Of a DNA stretch of 33,460 nt, positions 16,511-25,065 are shown piece after piece. Each line of letters starts with the position of its first letter. Positions within the stretch are counted from its first letter, which is position 1. The notes under the pieces were generated by a model that saw only the letters and a program-made list of their open reading frames with translations, was not told where the DNA came from and ran no database searches. Made by a program: the position numbers and the translations under genes. The DNA comes from an uncultured Glaciecola sp. Lineage in GTDB: Bacteria; Pseudomonadota; Gammaproteobacteria; Enterobacterales; Alteromonadaceae. The stretch covers positions 1 through 33,460 of the forward strand of contig CANMCE010000024.1 of NCBI GenBank assembly GCA_947496235.1, in the 5' to 3' direction.

Positions 16511-17335
16511 CTAGCTTCTTGTAACGGCAGTGTACTTATCAAACAATAATTCACTTGCATCTTTGCAGGCATCGGCCACTTTATCGAGCCATGTAAAATA
16601 TTCCATTACTCGTTGCTCTGACCACTTGGAAGGGATGTGACTGGCGTTAGAGCATATATCGGCTAATTTGATGAGCTTAACGGACGTTGGGGCGTCGTGA
16701 AGTTTTGTGAGGGCTAGCTCGCGCCGCTCTTCCAAAGGTTTTGTTTTGTCATCGGTGAGCAGTTTTACGATACTTGCGATACGGGTCCCAAAGTTTTGCA
16801 CTAGCTCATCATGGGTGACCGGCGTGTCCTCCAATACGTCATGAAGCAAACCTGCAATGATGATATCTTCATCAATGACGTTTGCTACTGTTACCAGTAT
16901 ATCCTGTACTTCAAGCAAGTGATTAATATAGGGTGCTCCATCACTTTTTCTGACCTGATTGGCGTGGGATTTTACGGCAAGTTGTAATGCTTTGTTTAAT
17001 CGCAGCGAAGTTTTAAGCGGTACTGAGCCTTCAAGGGAAGTATCATCACTAAGCTCAATGCGTATTAAATTCGTGAAATAGCCATTGGCATTAAAACTGC
17101 CTTCGTCACCTTCATGCTCATCTCGAAATCGTCCTATACACGCATAGTGAAAAGCTTCTTCTTCTGGCAATGCGGTAGTGTCAATTAACTGATGCAAGTA
17201 GGTATTGTAAGTTGAAGGATATTCCCTGATATCTGTATTACCTAGACCGCCGTAAAACCCAAGATAAAAGCTTACACTGGTAGGGGAATAATAAAGGTGC
17301 CCATTAATTAAGTTTTGTTTTATCGAATCTAACAT
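16511..17335 (-). CDS. SpoT/MESH1-like HD-domain hydrolase with N-terminal extension
   Basis: With the ATG at 17335 (TTGGAG about 9 nt upstream) the product is 274 residues; a longer frame to 17416 would overlap the preceding gene and lacks such a site. Residues ~115-235 form an HD domain of the (p)ppGpp-hydrolase type: H124 and QVRKSDGAPYINH (H139), LLHDVLEDT (H165, D166, E169, D170), and LADICSN (D226). In SpoT and MESH1 these residues bind Mn and remove the 3' pyrophosphate of ppGpp. The first ~110 residues are an unrecognised domain with a Gly/Tyr-rich segment. No synthetase domain is present. It is the last gene of the minus-strand operon starting at 21186. ppGpp or another nucleotide (e.g. 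NADPH for MESH1) could be the substrate. Confidence 0.8.
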   Translation of the reverse strand: MLDSIKQNLINGHLYYSPTSVSFYLGFYGGLGNTDIREYPSTYNTYLHQLIDTTALPEEEAFHYACIGRFRDEHEGDEGSFNANGYFTNLIRIELSDDTSLEGSVPLKTSLRLNKALQLAVKSHANQVRKSDGAPYINHLLEVQDILVTVANVIDEDIIIAGLLHDVLEDTPVTHDELVQNFGTRIASIVKLLTDDKTKPLEERRELALTKLHDAPTSVKLIKLADICSNASHIPSKWSEQRVMEYFTWLDKVADACKDASELLFDKYTAVTRS

Positions 17336-17370
17336 ATTGAGTACTCCAAGATTGAAAAAAATGAGAGAGT

Positions 17371-18063
17371 TTAGTGGTGTGATGACACGCCATGCGCAAT
17401 TTCTAACAAGACACATTGCTGACAGGTAATTGGATGCATTAATACCACGTCTTGACCACTGTCTTCACATATGACGCAGTTAATCTTGATATCGATTAAG
17501 GGCAAGGCAGCAGGCACAAACATAGGTAGCAAATTGCAGTGGTATAACGCGTTTAATGGCGACTCATATTGATGCCCCAAGGAGTCGCGCTTTAGCGAAT
17601 AATAAATAAAACAACAATCTTTTAAAGACCAGTAAAGCGATTTTTGCAATGCTAGCTCGCAAATCTCCTCAAATAGCGTAACACCATCAACAATTGCATC
17701 TAGAAGGTAGCGAGTAATTTCAAGTAACGTGCCGGATACCGTTGAAATGTTTGTTAGTGAATGGATATAGGCACTGCATTCCGCTATAAAATGATTAATT
17801 TCATCGCCATCACAATCGGGTGAGAGATGGCTTAGCATGCAAATCAGCTCAGCCAATACGTAGTTAGGCTCATGGAATTCATCGCCTAATGTGTGGAAAT
17901 CATCTAGCGAGGTGGATGGCATTTCGATATCGGCATTGGCCAGCACGAAGCCAATATTCTCTTGATGGTTCTTATTAGGTCTACCGGTCAGCGGATGAAG
18001 CTGATGCTTTTTCGGTAAACTAGACGAGCAAAGTAATTGAGTGATTGTGGATGATGTCATCAT
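17371..18063 (-). CDS. Hypothetical protein with C-terminal paired-Cys motif
   Basis: The 230-residue product is mostly helical and acidic in the middle ('SPDCDGDEINHFIAE'), with a C-terminal CVIC...CQQC pair spaced 14 residues apart, followed by a His-rich tail. The two CxxC pairs could bind zinc, though the intervening sequence is hydrophobic rather than ribbon-like. GGAAAC precedes the ATG at 18063. It lies 96 nt after the KfrA-like gene and 35 nt before the HD hydrolase gene on the same strand, so it is probably co-transcribed with them. The family is not recognised. Confidence 0.65.
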   Translation of the reverse strand: MMTSSTITQLLCSSSLPKKHQLHPLTGRPNKNHQENIGFVLANADIEMPSTSLDDFHTLGDEFHEPNYVLAELICMLSHLSPDCDGDEINHFIAECSAYIHSLTNISTVSGTLLEITRYLLDAIVDGVTLFEEICELALQKSLYWSLKDCCFIYYSLKRDSLGHQYESPLNALYHCNLLPMFVPAALPLIDIKINCVICEDSGQDVVLMHPITCQQCVLLEIAHGVSSHH

Positions 18064-18159
18064 ATGAGTTTCCTTTTGTGGTTTAAAGTAAGGGACTTTC
18101 CTCGTCCCGTAGAAATTGAGAATGGGGTGGAGCTAGTAAATTAGCGTTATGCTCAGCGT

Positions 18160-18756
18160 TTACGGTTTTTCCGCTTGTGACTTATTGTTTGTGGTCTTGG
18201 TTTCGTTTTGCGAAAGAGGCTGGCGCATGGCGTAGTTAAGCGCATCTAGCGCTCCTTGAAGCCGCGCATTTTCTTTTTCCAGTGAGCTGGTTTGTTTTTG
18301 GTTATGGTTAACCTCGCGCTGTAATTGTTTTACTTCATCTTCTAACCGCTGAATGGACGTATCCGCATTAAGCTCGTAATCCTCGTAATAAGCCATCGTA
18401 TCTTTAAACTTGCGGGTAGCATCATCTAAGCGCTGCTCAAACAACGCTTGTGCGCGCTGATAAGCATGTACGGTAATTTGTTCAAGGTGATATCGCTGTT
18501 TATCAATCAAGGCGCTTATGGCATCGGTAAGCTCATCTGGCAGTTGTTGAAATGCCATCTCATCTTGTGACGCTGATGTATTATCAATGGCATCACCGGC
18601 AACATGTGCATCCCATACTTTGCGAATACGTAATATGCCGCCTTTAAAACCAAGTTTGGCGCGAATTGCGCCAGGGTTGGGGATTTTGCCCTGTTGCTCA
18701 AGTGCTTGCCCCGCGGCAATAATGTCTTTTTCTTTTACGTCGGCAGGTCTGGCCAT
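18160..18756 (-). CDS. KfrA-like DNA-binding coiled-coil protein
   Basis: The 198-residue protein starts with the KfrA-type N-terminal DNA-binding region (residues 1-50: 'DVKEKDIIAAGQALEQQGKIPN..AIRAKLGFKGG') and continues as a long coiled coil (~85-185, with 'EDEVKQLQREVNHNQKQ' heptads). In plasmid KfrA the N-terminal domain binds operator repeats in its own promoter and the coiled coil oligomerises, supporting partition. AGGAGAAG lies just before the ATG. Its presence after integrase and HD genes marks an integrative or plasmid-derived module. Two direct repeats upstream (18800 and 18845) are candidate operators. Confidence 0.85.
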   Translation of the reverse strand: MARPADVKEKDIIAAGQALEQQGKIPNPGAIRAKLGFKGGILRIRKVWDAHVAGDAIDNTSASQDEMAFQQLPDELTDAISALIDKQRYHLEQITVHAYQRAQALFEQRLDDATRKFKDTMAYYEDYELNADTSIQRLEDEVKQLQREVNHNQKQTSSLEKENARLQGALDALNYAMRQPLSQNETKTTNNKSQAEKP

Positions 18757-18799
18757 TATCTTCTCCTGTAAGCGTGCTGCAGCATCGTTAAAATTGTTG

Positions 18800-18857
18800 T
18801 CGTTAGTTACATTTGTTTAATTACTTTGATTTATTTAGTTTGTTTCGTTAGTTACAT
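18800..18857 (-). promoter_or_regulatory. Direct repeat pair, candidate KfrA operators
   Basis: The 13-mer TCGTTAGTTACAT occurs perfectly at 18800-18812 and 18845-18857, starting 45 bp apart, within the 121-nt gap upstream of the KfrA-like gene. KfrA proteins are known autoregulators that bind promoter repeats, so these are likely its sites. An AT-rich stretch between the copies could hold the promoter. Confidence 0.5.
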
Positions 18858-18877
18858 GAATCCAATAGGGTATTCAG

Positions 18878-19729
18878 CTAACGATTAGCGCTACTGGCAT
18901 CATAATGCTGTAAAAGCTGAGCGACTTTGGTCTTGGCCTTAAACCCGTAACGTGCGTTGGGGGACGCGCATGTCCATGCGTGACGTAATTGATTGGCATA
19001 GCCTAGATGGGCTTTTGATAATACATTCAAGGCAGGAGCACACAGCTCAAGTGTGAGCTCACTATGGTCGACCAAGTAGCCTAAATCTGAGCGTGTCATA
19101 TCAGCAGTGAAAGTTTGGGTTTTGCCAATGTCGTGCAAAAGCGCAGCGATTATCCCCAGCTCCCGCTCTTCTTTGTTAAGCGTTTTATCATTGGCAACCT
19201 GCTTGGCAACCTCAACTGAATGCACCAACAATCCACTTCGGTAGTTGTGATGATGATTCAAGCTAGCGGGGCATTGAATGAACTTAAACCCCAATTCATT
19301 GTTTAGCAGCACATTGGATAAAAAATCAGAAAGTGCAGGGGTGGTAATTGATTCGACCAACTCAATGAACTGTGCTAATACATGTGGGTAAGCACACCGT
19401 GCTACTGGCAGTTTATAGATATTGCTTATACGCCGCGTACTCAAATCACAAGGTTGAATAAATTTACAACGAAAATAGGGCATTTTTGACGCTGATATAC
19501 ACTGCGCTTCAATATCCACATAGGATTCCGGTTGAATATCCCCGTAGATGCAGGCTTGGTCAATGCAATATAATTGCGCATTGGCCGTGGCATCGGATAA
19601 TGTAATTTGCACATAGGGTTTACCATGGATGTCTACTTTTGTGACAAAGCCCACGAGATAAAACTGGCCAATGAAGCGATTCACATTAAACATATCTTGC
19701 AGTCGGGTGAGTCTATTTGCTGTTGTCAT
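18878..19729 (-). CDS. OB-fold / HD-domain phosphohydrolase (YhaM/TraI-type)
   Basis: The 283-residue protein has an OB-fold-like N-terminal part (~18-95: 'GQFYLVGFVTKVDIHGKPYVQITLSDAT') and an HD domain: 'SGLLVHSVEVA' (H170), 'AALLHDIGKT' (H199, D200), 'DHSELTLEL' (H222). The same order is found in YhaM 3'-5' exoribonucleases and in HD proteins of mobile elements annotated as TraI-like. AAGGAAG before the ATG supports the start. It follows the integrase gene by 30 nt. Action on nucleic-acid ends is likely, while a relaxase role is not supported. Confidence 0.8.
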   Translation of the reverse strand: MTTANRLTRLQDMFNVNRFIGQFYLVGFVTKVDIHGKPYVQITLSDATANAQLYCIDQACIYGDIQPESYVDIEAQCISASKMPYFRCKFIQPCDLSTRRISNIYKLPVARCAYPHVLAQFIELVESITTPALSDFLSNVLLNNELGFKFIQCPASLNHHHNYRSGLLVHSVEVAKQVANDKTLNKEERELGIIAALLHDIGKTQTFTADMTRSDLGYLVDHSELTLELCAPALNVLSKAHLGYANQLRHAWTCASPNARYGFKAKTKVAQLLQHYDASSANR

Positions 19730-19759
19730 TTAGTTACTTCCTTACATGTAATTAAAACA

Positions 19760-20962
19760 CTAAGAATTGGCTTTGATTAGAGATTCAAACGCACTGCCAT
19801 CCTGGCGGGTGAGATTAGGCACATAACGTGAATACACCGTGAATAACATCATGGTATTGGCATGACCTAATTGACGGGCTATCCACTCAGGGGATTCGCC
19901 TGCTGCCAACCATAGCGTGGCAGCGGTGTGCCGCGTTTGATAAGGCTTTCGATTTTTCAGTTTGAGCTCTTTAAGTAGGGGATACCAAATTCTGCGCGTG
20001 ACGTTTCGATGTGCAAGAGGGTCGCCTTTAACATTACAAAACACATAACTGGACATGCTGCCTGTGGCCTTAAATTGGGTTTGCAGTGCATCAAAGACCA
20101 TATCACTCATAGCAATATCACGGATAGAGGACTGGGTCTTAGCCTGTTTTTCTTGACGGCCATCGACGATGGTTTCTCGGATTTGAATTATCTTTTTGTC
20201 AAAATCCACATACTTCCATTTAAGCCCGTCAATCTCACCTGTGCGCATGCCGGTAAAAAAGCGTACCGTGTAATAGTTTTTATAGTCCGCGCGTACATTT
20301 TTTAATAGATGAAAGACTTCAGCGAGGGTAAACGGATGTACCTCAGGCGGGGAGTTTTTCAGTTGTGAAATGCCCCTGAACGGATTTTGTGAATCAAAGC
20401 GTATCGACGCTTCATTGATAATGGCGCGAAGCGTTGCCATTATTTTATTAATGCGACCATTACTTAATAAACGCTCTCCCTTAGATGTGGAGAGGGTACC
20501 AAGCCAGCCTCTAAAGTTTAGAATGTCATTGCGCCTGATATCGCAAATAGGCCTATCCGCAAACTTCGGCAATAAATAATTCTTAATTACGCTCACTTGG
20601 TTTTGCCGATGAGATTCACGCCATTGAATATCGTTTTCATCTAACCAAGTTTTTGTAAACGCTTTAAAGGTGACTACCGATTCAATTTCTGCACTGGAGC
20701 GCTTTTGTTTGGCCATTAAGGCCTTTTGGTCAAGACCGATGGTTTCAAACTTTTCGACATTTTTGGAATTAGGAAAGTGCTCTTTGATATCAAAAGCACC
20801 TTCCATCAGCGCTTTGTTTACCTGCTCAAGTTTAATCTTGGCGATTTTTCGATTGGTTCGAGACTCTTTAAGCCCCAGATGCTCTCGAAAACGAATACCA
20901 TGATAGGTGAACTCAATGAGTAGAATTTTATTGTCTTTACGAACGGATAATTTAGCTAACAT
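19760..20962 (-). CDS. Tyrosine recombinase (phage-type integrase)
   Basis: The 400-residue protein shows an N-terminal arm-binding region (~1-55, 'ILLIEFTYHGIRFREHLGLKESRTN'), a core-binding SAM-like domain (~98-190) and the catalytic domain. Active-site residues: R240 in TGMRTGE, R344 and H345 in YQTRHTAA, H367 in LGHAN, and the nucleophile Tyr at about 377 in 'FTVYSRY'. The usual His two residues before the second Arg region is Tyr here, as in a common phage-integrase subgroup. The gene lies 14 nt after the excisionase gene. It should drive insertion and excision of the module; no att pair was identified for it within the window. Confidence 0.92.
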   Translation of the reverse strand: MLAKLSVRKDNKILLIEFTYHGIRFREHLGLKESRTNRKIAKIKLEQVNKALMEGAFDIKEHFPNSKNVEKFETIGLDQKALMAKQKRSSAEIESVVTFKAFTKTWLDENDIQWRESHRQNQVSVIKNYLLPKFADRPICDIRRNDILNFRGWLGTLSTSKGERLLSNGRINKIMATLRAIINEASIRFDSQNPFRGISQLKNSPPEVHPFTLAEVFHLLKNVRADYKNYYTVRFFTGMRTGEIDGLKWKYVDFDKKIIQIRETIVDGRQEKQAKTQSSIRDIAMSDMVFDALQTQFKATGSMSSYVFCNVKGDPLAHRNVTRRIWYPLLKELKLKNRKPYQTRHTAATLWLAAGESPEWIARQLGHANTMMLFTVYSRYVPNLTRQDGSAFESLIKANS

Positions 20963-20976
20963 ATCACTACCTCTTC

Positions 20977-21186
20977 TTACACCGGCATTGCAATCGCTGT
21001 GCTACTTTCTTGCACCATAGTCTTTTCAACTTCTTCCCAAATGAATAAGTATCGTTTACGCCCAAACGCACGGATATAATGCACCCCTTCAAATAGGTGT
21101 TTATCAACCAAATCATGTCGAATGGTTTTAGGATGAAATTGGATTCGCTCCGATAATTGTTCTGTGGTAATGTATGTTTTATTCAT
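20977..21186 (-). CDS. Excisionase-like small HTH protein
   Basis: The 69-residue basic protein has a winged-HTH/MerR-like outline ('YITTEQLSERIQFHPKTIRHDLVDKHLFEGVHYIRAFGRKRYLFIWEEVE'), as in AlpA/Xis-type recombination directionality factors. AAGGAA lies 6 nt before the ATG. It immediately precedes the integrase gene on the same strand, the usual place for an excisionase. It probably also helps control the operon promoter. Confidence 0.75.
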   Translation of the reverse strand: MNKTYITTEQLSERIQFHPKTIRHDLVDKHLFEGVHYIRAFGRKRYLFIWEEVEKTMVQESSTAIAMPV

Positions 21187-21233
21187 TGGCTATTCCTTCA
21201 TTAAAGTGAATTGCTGTTCGTAATAATAAATAT

Positions 21234-21253
21234 ATGTTCAATATAATGAACAT
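21234..21253. promoter_or_regulatory. Palindromic operator between excisionase and XRE genes
   Basis: A 7-bp inverted repeat ATGTTCA/TGAACAT with a 6-bp spacer sits at 21234-21253 in the divergent 89-bp intergenic region. A half-site TGTTCG lies at 21215, exactly 20 bp from the TGTTCA at 21235. Two helical turns separate the sites, as expected for cooperative repressor binding. The XRE-type protein next door is the likely binder. Confidence 0.6.
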
Positions 21254-21275
21254 TTAAGTTTGTTGCAAGCTATTT

Positions 21276-21500
21276 ATGCTTAAATTTAAATTGAAAGAAT
21301 TAATTGCTCAGAAAGAGTTTGAAGAAAAGCGACTTGTAAGCGTCGCTGAGATATGTTCAAAAACAGGAATTGGCAGAACAACCTTATCTGCAATATTGAA
21401 CAATAAAGGAAAGAACGTTGGGGTAGATAATGTTGATAAACTTTGTGAGTTCTTTGATTGTGAAATCCAGGAAATTCTTGAATATATAAATGAAAAATAG
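21276..21500 (+). CDS. XRE/Cro-C1-type small transcriptional regulator
   Basis: The 74-residue protein is nearly all a Cro/C1 helix-turn-helix: 'LVSVAEICSKTGIGRTTLSAILNNKGKNVGVDNVDKLCEFFDCEIQEIL', with the recognition helix around 'GRTTLSAILN'. It is divergent from the xis-int operon and separated by a palindrome, a phage-like switch arrangement. It most likely represses excision and the integrase operon. Confidence 0.85.
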   Translation: MLKFKLKELIAQKEFEEKRLVSVAEICSKTGIGRTTLSAILNNKGKNVGVDNVDKLCEFFDCEIQEILEYINEK

Positions 21501-21509
21501 TCTCCTAAT

Positions 21510-21531
21510 ACAGTCGTTATAAAAAGACTGT
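21510..21531 (+). terminator. Weak hairpin after the XRE gene
   Basis: A 6-bp inverted repeat ACAGTC/GACTGT with a 10-nt loop lies just after the stop codon of the XRE-type gene. There is no T tract after it, so termination is uncertain. Confidence 0.3.
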
Positions 21532-21625
21532 CGGTAACTTCTTTATATAAGATTTTCAATTCAGGAGTGGTTCGTACTCTTACCTTATAAAGATTTACGG
21601 CATTTAATTGAATTTTAAGTTTAGA

Positions 21626-21700
21626 TTAAATCAGCTTTGTATTCATCCAAATAAGAACTTTTTGTTCTGGGGTGTAGAAAATGTGTTTTCTTTGTTTCAT
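21626..21700 (-). pseudogene. IS30-family transposase N-terminal remnant
   Basis: A 24-codon frame reads MKQRKHIFYTPEQKVLIWMN and then stops. It resembles the start of IS30-type transposases ('M.QRKR..YTPEQKA.MWD.W'). Nothing of the catalytic part follows. It lies in the ~300-nt gap between the XRE gene and the large nuclease gene, supporting an insertion or deletion boundary there. The match is short, so the family call is tentative. Confidence 0.45.
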
Positions 21701-21798
21701 GATACTGGCCTTTCATAATAAGGATAGTGTTGCAATCGCCAATTGAACTTTAGCTGTCACTCAGACTTTTAAGTTTTTCATCTGCAAGAGACAAAGTA

Positions 21799-24700
21799 TT
21801 ATTGATTTTTACTTTTTCGTATTTTTAAAGCATGCACGATTGGAGGGGTATCGATATTTTCAGGGATTATAGGATCTGCATCCGCTGGTATCGACATAAA
21901 GGCCAAATCATTTTCTCCTACCTCCCAGGCATCCACAATTCTTATGTCAGCCTTCTTTATCCATAAACTTGGTGGAGAAAACTTAGGGGAGTTACTATTT
22001 TCTTCAATAATTGCAGGAGCTAAGAAGTATTCATTTGCCCGTCCATACGCATCTATGAATCTGTCAAGGTTTTCGGAAGTAACAGGAGTCATTACCTTAC
22101 CTCTTACTACAGTCATAAAAGAGCTTTTCTTACCCTTCAATGAAAGCTGCTTGACGTTAGGGGCTACTTGGAGTGCATAATGGCAAGGAGAAGATTTGTA
22201 TATGCCTTTTACCAAAGTAATACAAAGCATATTTTCGTCGTCTTCATTTCCAAACTTTTTCTGCCAGCCTTTAAATATTTTCGTTGCTGATTCTTCGTCA
22301 GCAAACATCAATGCGATAACTGGAAGTTCTGCTGTCTTTTCTACTGTTCCTATAAAACCAGTACCAGCCCATTTAGCTTTATCCCACAACCTCTGGTTTA
22401 TCACAGTCAATACCTTAGTGTCATTGTGCTTTGTTACTGTGAAATCTTGTTCTTCACTCGTCGAATCATAAACACTATTTGAGTGAAAAATATCATTCCT
22501 CCATGTAGTGGCACGCCTCAAACTAAACTTGCCTAAGTCACTGTGCTCCCAATCATTCCATGACATTTTGTAGTTGCCAGCCCCGACGTTATCTACCAGA
22601 ACAGGTAAAAAAATTGATTGATTCATCCTCTCAATTGCCAAATCATTTACCATTAGTTCCTTCAATTGATTTTCTTCAACGTTAACAACTATTAGTCCGA
22701 AGATTTCACTAGCGATTTTTATAATGGATTCTTTATAATCAGAATTATGAACCAGCTTCAAAATATCCTCGCTTGGGAATGTTATAGATAAAGAAATTTC
22801 TCCTTCATCATTCTCTTGCCTTGCATAAGTAAGTCCCTTTTTGCTCTCGTCAATATCAATGTGGCACACGAACTCAGAAACATGAGGAAAAACACTATGT
22901 GTTAATGCTGTGGCAAAAATGCTTTCTACGACAGTAATCAAACTCTCAGCGAACAACGCAGCCGAACGTTGATTTGTATGAGAGACTTTCAGAGTCACTC
23001 CAATGACTGATGTTCTAATCTCGCAAAATTCACGCATCCCCCATTGAGTGACTGGAGGCAAATCTGAGTTTGCAGGCTGGTTAACCCAGCCAATACATAA
23101 CTCTTCCAAATTACCCATTTCATTTACTTCAGCTCTTATCACCTCTTCATAGCCAAGAATATATAAAGCAGCCACCCAAGACACAGCTAAACCGCACTCA
23201 TCAATAAATGAAGGTAAAGCCTCTAATTTCGAAAGGTCTTCATATGGTGTTTTTAATATTAGAATTCCCAATATAGCGTCTAAAAGTTGACTTTCCTCGT
23301 CTTCAGATTGCGGGTCAACGGGATTACAAAGCTTGTTTATTAAAAAAACCTTAAACTGCATCCAAAAGAAAATGATTGGAACTCTTCCTGACTTAACTTC
23401 TGTCCAGATTAGCTTGTTGATTACTCTTATTGCGATAGGCGGCAATTGATTGGTTTCGTCAAAATCTACTATTAATCTACTTAATGCAGTCAGATAGCAG
23501 CTTCTTGCTGACCAATTCAACCCAAAATTTTCATATGCTTGCGCTAGTCCAATTTGTGCAATTATAAAATCGTCTCTGTTTTCTTTTTGGGCTAACAACC
23601 TAGAAGCTTCACTAAACTGAATTAATGCTTTGTAGTTATTTTCAAGCCTTATACTCCTATACGCACTTTTTATAAGCATCGAGCCTTTTTTTGAGTTACT
23701 TATTCTCTTACTACTGACCTCTGTCGCTGTTTCCATTAACTCATCAAACTTGGATTGCTCGTCTAAGATGTCACATAGTTCATCTACATATCTAATAACC
23801 TTGCTTACAGGAACATCCATCATAAACTCAGCTGCTTTCAAAACATAAACCAGCTCTTCAAACCATTTATCTAATGGTTCATTTAGCATCATGCTTTTGG
23901 ACAATCCTAAGAAGCTGAGCTCAATCAATGCAGTTAGGGATGCATTAGGCCGAGTTTTATCATCAGCGATGCACTGTAATTTTTTTGTTAGAACGCCATA
24001 TCTTGCTTTGAGGTTTGCTTCTTCTTTATTAAGGTGGGAATGAATGAGAGCCGTTTGCAGCGTAATCCAAAGTGTTGCTAACTTTTCCAGTTCCCAAACG
24101 GAGTTTGCATCAATAACTGATTTTTCAAGCTCATCGTAAAGCTTACTCATCTTTCTAGCATCGTCATGCCACCAAAATGAAGTCCATGCATATTGATAAA
24201 GTGCTTTGTTAATGCAATTGGTAAGTTTATATTCCCGAGCTACTGAGAGCGCTCTTTCGAACCTACCCACGACTTCAACTTTCGGCTTTTCTATCTCCCT
24301 ACTTAAAACCGCTGAATACAAACATTTTTCGAATAATTCAAAATACGTGGAGATGGAATTGTCAAATTCTTCTATCTCTTTTTCCAATTCCTCTAACTCT
24401 TGTGATTTTACCGAGTCATTTTTACCGAGCTTAAATTCTGATTTGTTTATATCTAAATCAAGGGTAGCAGCTGCCAAATCAAAACGCTCATTGTCGAAAA
24501 CCTTATTTACAAGCCATGTTTTGTCTAAAATACGAACATCGATACTAAACTCTTCCGTTAGGGCGTCTTCTACTTCAGCCCGCTTCCTATCTGATACAGA
24601 TTGGGAAGTCATGAAATAAATTAACTTATAATCTCTATTCGTAGATACGATTCCAGTGACATCACTTTTTACTTTTGAACGCCACTGAGCCTTTGCACTT

Positions 24701-25065
24701 ATTGCAAAAGCCCAACGTTCCTGGCTGGCTTCGCGACCTATACCTTCGTACCACCTTATTGAAATGGAGTCGGCAACTGGGTAAGTTTCGGTATCAACTT
24801 TACTATCACCGCCCCCCGTTGGCCCAGTTTGAAAAATTAGATTGGGACACAACTCTTTTTCTGCTAAACGCCTGCAAAAGAATTCAAACTCTTTTTCTTG
24901 TGAACGTTCAGTAATCGTAGCGAGTTTGTACTCAAAAACGTCTTTAGGTAAAAATTGTAAAGCCCTATTACCTGAGTCCGAAAACTCATCAGGTCGCCTG
25001 ATTTTCATAAAGTCTGATGGCCTGATGCTTTTAATAGCTTGTTTATAAAATTGTTTTTTGCTCAT
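21799..25065 (-). CDS. Restriction-nuclease-like domain fused to long helical-repeat protein (probable defence gene)
   Basis: The 1088-residue protein has an N-terminal PD-(D/E)xK-like domain: Glu-rich helix near 57-62, 'QTGPTGGGDSKVDTETYP' (D87, D91), 'RWAFAISAKAQW' (K125), then 'KVKSDV', 'YKLIYFMTSQ' and 'DVRILDKTWLVNKVF', as in Mrr-related nuclease modules of defence proteins. The catalytic Glu/Gln before Lys125 is not obvious (Ser-Ala-Lys), so activity is uncertain. Residues ~215-700 are TPR-like helices; the C-terminal ~350 residues are beta-rich and unrecognised. No P-loop is visible. It stands alone beside an integrase module and other nucleases. Antiviral function is inferred from domain type and context. 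Confidence 0.75.
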   Translation of the reverse strand: MSKKQFYKQAIKSIRPSDFMKIRRPDEFSDSGNRALQFLPKDVFEYKLATITERSQEKEFEFFCRRLAEKELCPNLIFQTGPTGGGDSKVDTETYPVADSISIRWYEGIGREASQERWAFAISAKAQWRSKVKSDVTGIVSTNRDYKLIYFMTSQSVSDRKRAEVEDALTEEFSIDVRILDKTWLVNKVFDNERFDLAAATLDLDINKSEFKLGKNDSVKSQELEELEKEIEEFDNSISTYFELFEKCLYSAVLSREIEKPKVEVVGRFERALSVAREYKLTNCINKALYQYAWTSFWWHDDARKMSKLYDELEKSVIDANSVWELEKLATLWITLQTALIHSHLNKEEANLKARYGVLTKKLQCIADDKTRPNASLTALIELSFLGLSKSMMLNEPLDKWFEELVYVLKAAEFMMDVPVSKVIRYVDELCDILDEQSKFDELMETATEVSSKRISNSKKGSMLIKSAYRSIRLENNYKALIQFSEASRLLAQKENRDDFIIAQIGLAQAYENFGLNWSARSCYLTALSRLIVDFDETNQLPPIAIRVINKLIWTEVKSGRVPIIFFWMQFKVFLINKLCNPVDPQSEDEESQLLDAILGILILKTPYEDLSKLEALPSFIDECGLAVSWVAALYILGYEEVIRAEVNEMGNLEELCIGWVNQPANSDLPPVTQWGMREFCEIRTSVIGVTLKVSHTNQRSAALFAESLITVVESIFATALTHSVFPHVSEFVCHIDIDESKKGLTYARQENDEGEISLSITFPSEDILKLVHNSDYKESIIKIASEIFGLIVVNVEENQLKELMVNDLAIERMNQSIFLPVLVDNVGAGNYKMSWNDWEHSDLGKFSLRRATTWRNDIFHSNSVYDSTSEEQDFTVTKHNDTKVLTVINQRLWDKAKWAGTGFIGTVEKTAELPVIALMFADEESATKIFKGWQKKFGNEDDENMLCITLVKGIYKSSPCHYALQVAPNVKQLSLKGKKSSFMTVVRGKVMTPVTSENLDRFIDAYGRANEYFLAPAIIEENSNSPKFSPPSLWIKKADIRIVDAWEVGENDLAFMSIPADADPIIPENIDTPPIVHALKIRKSKNQ

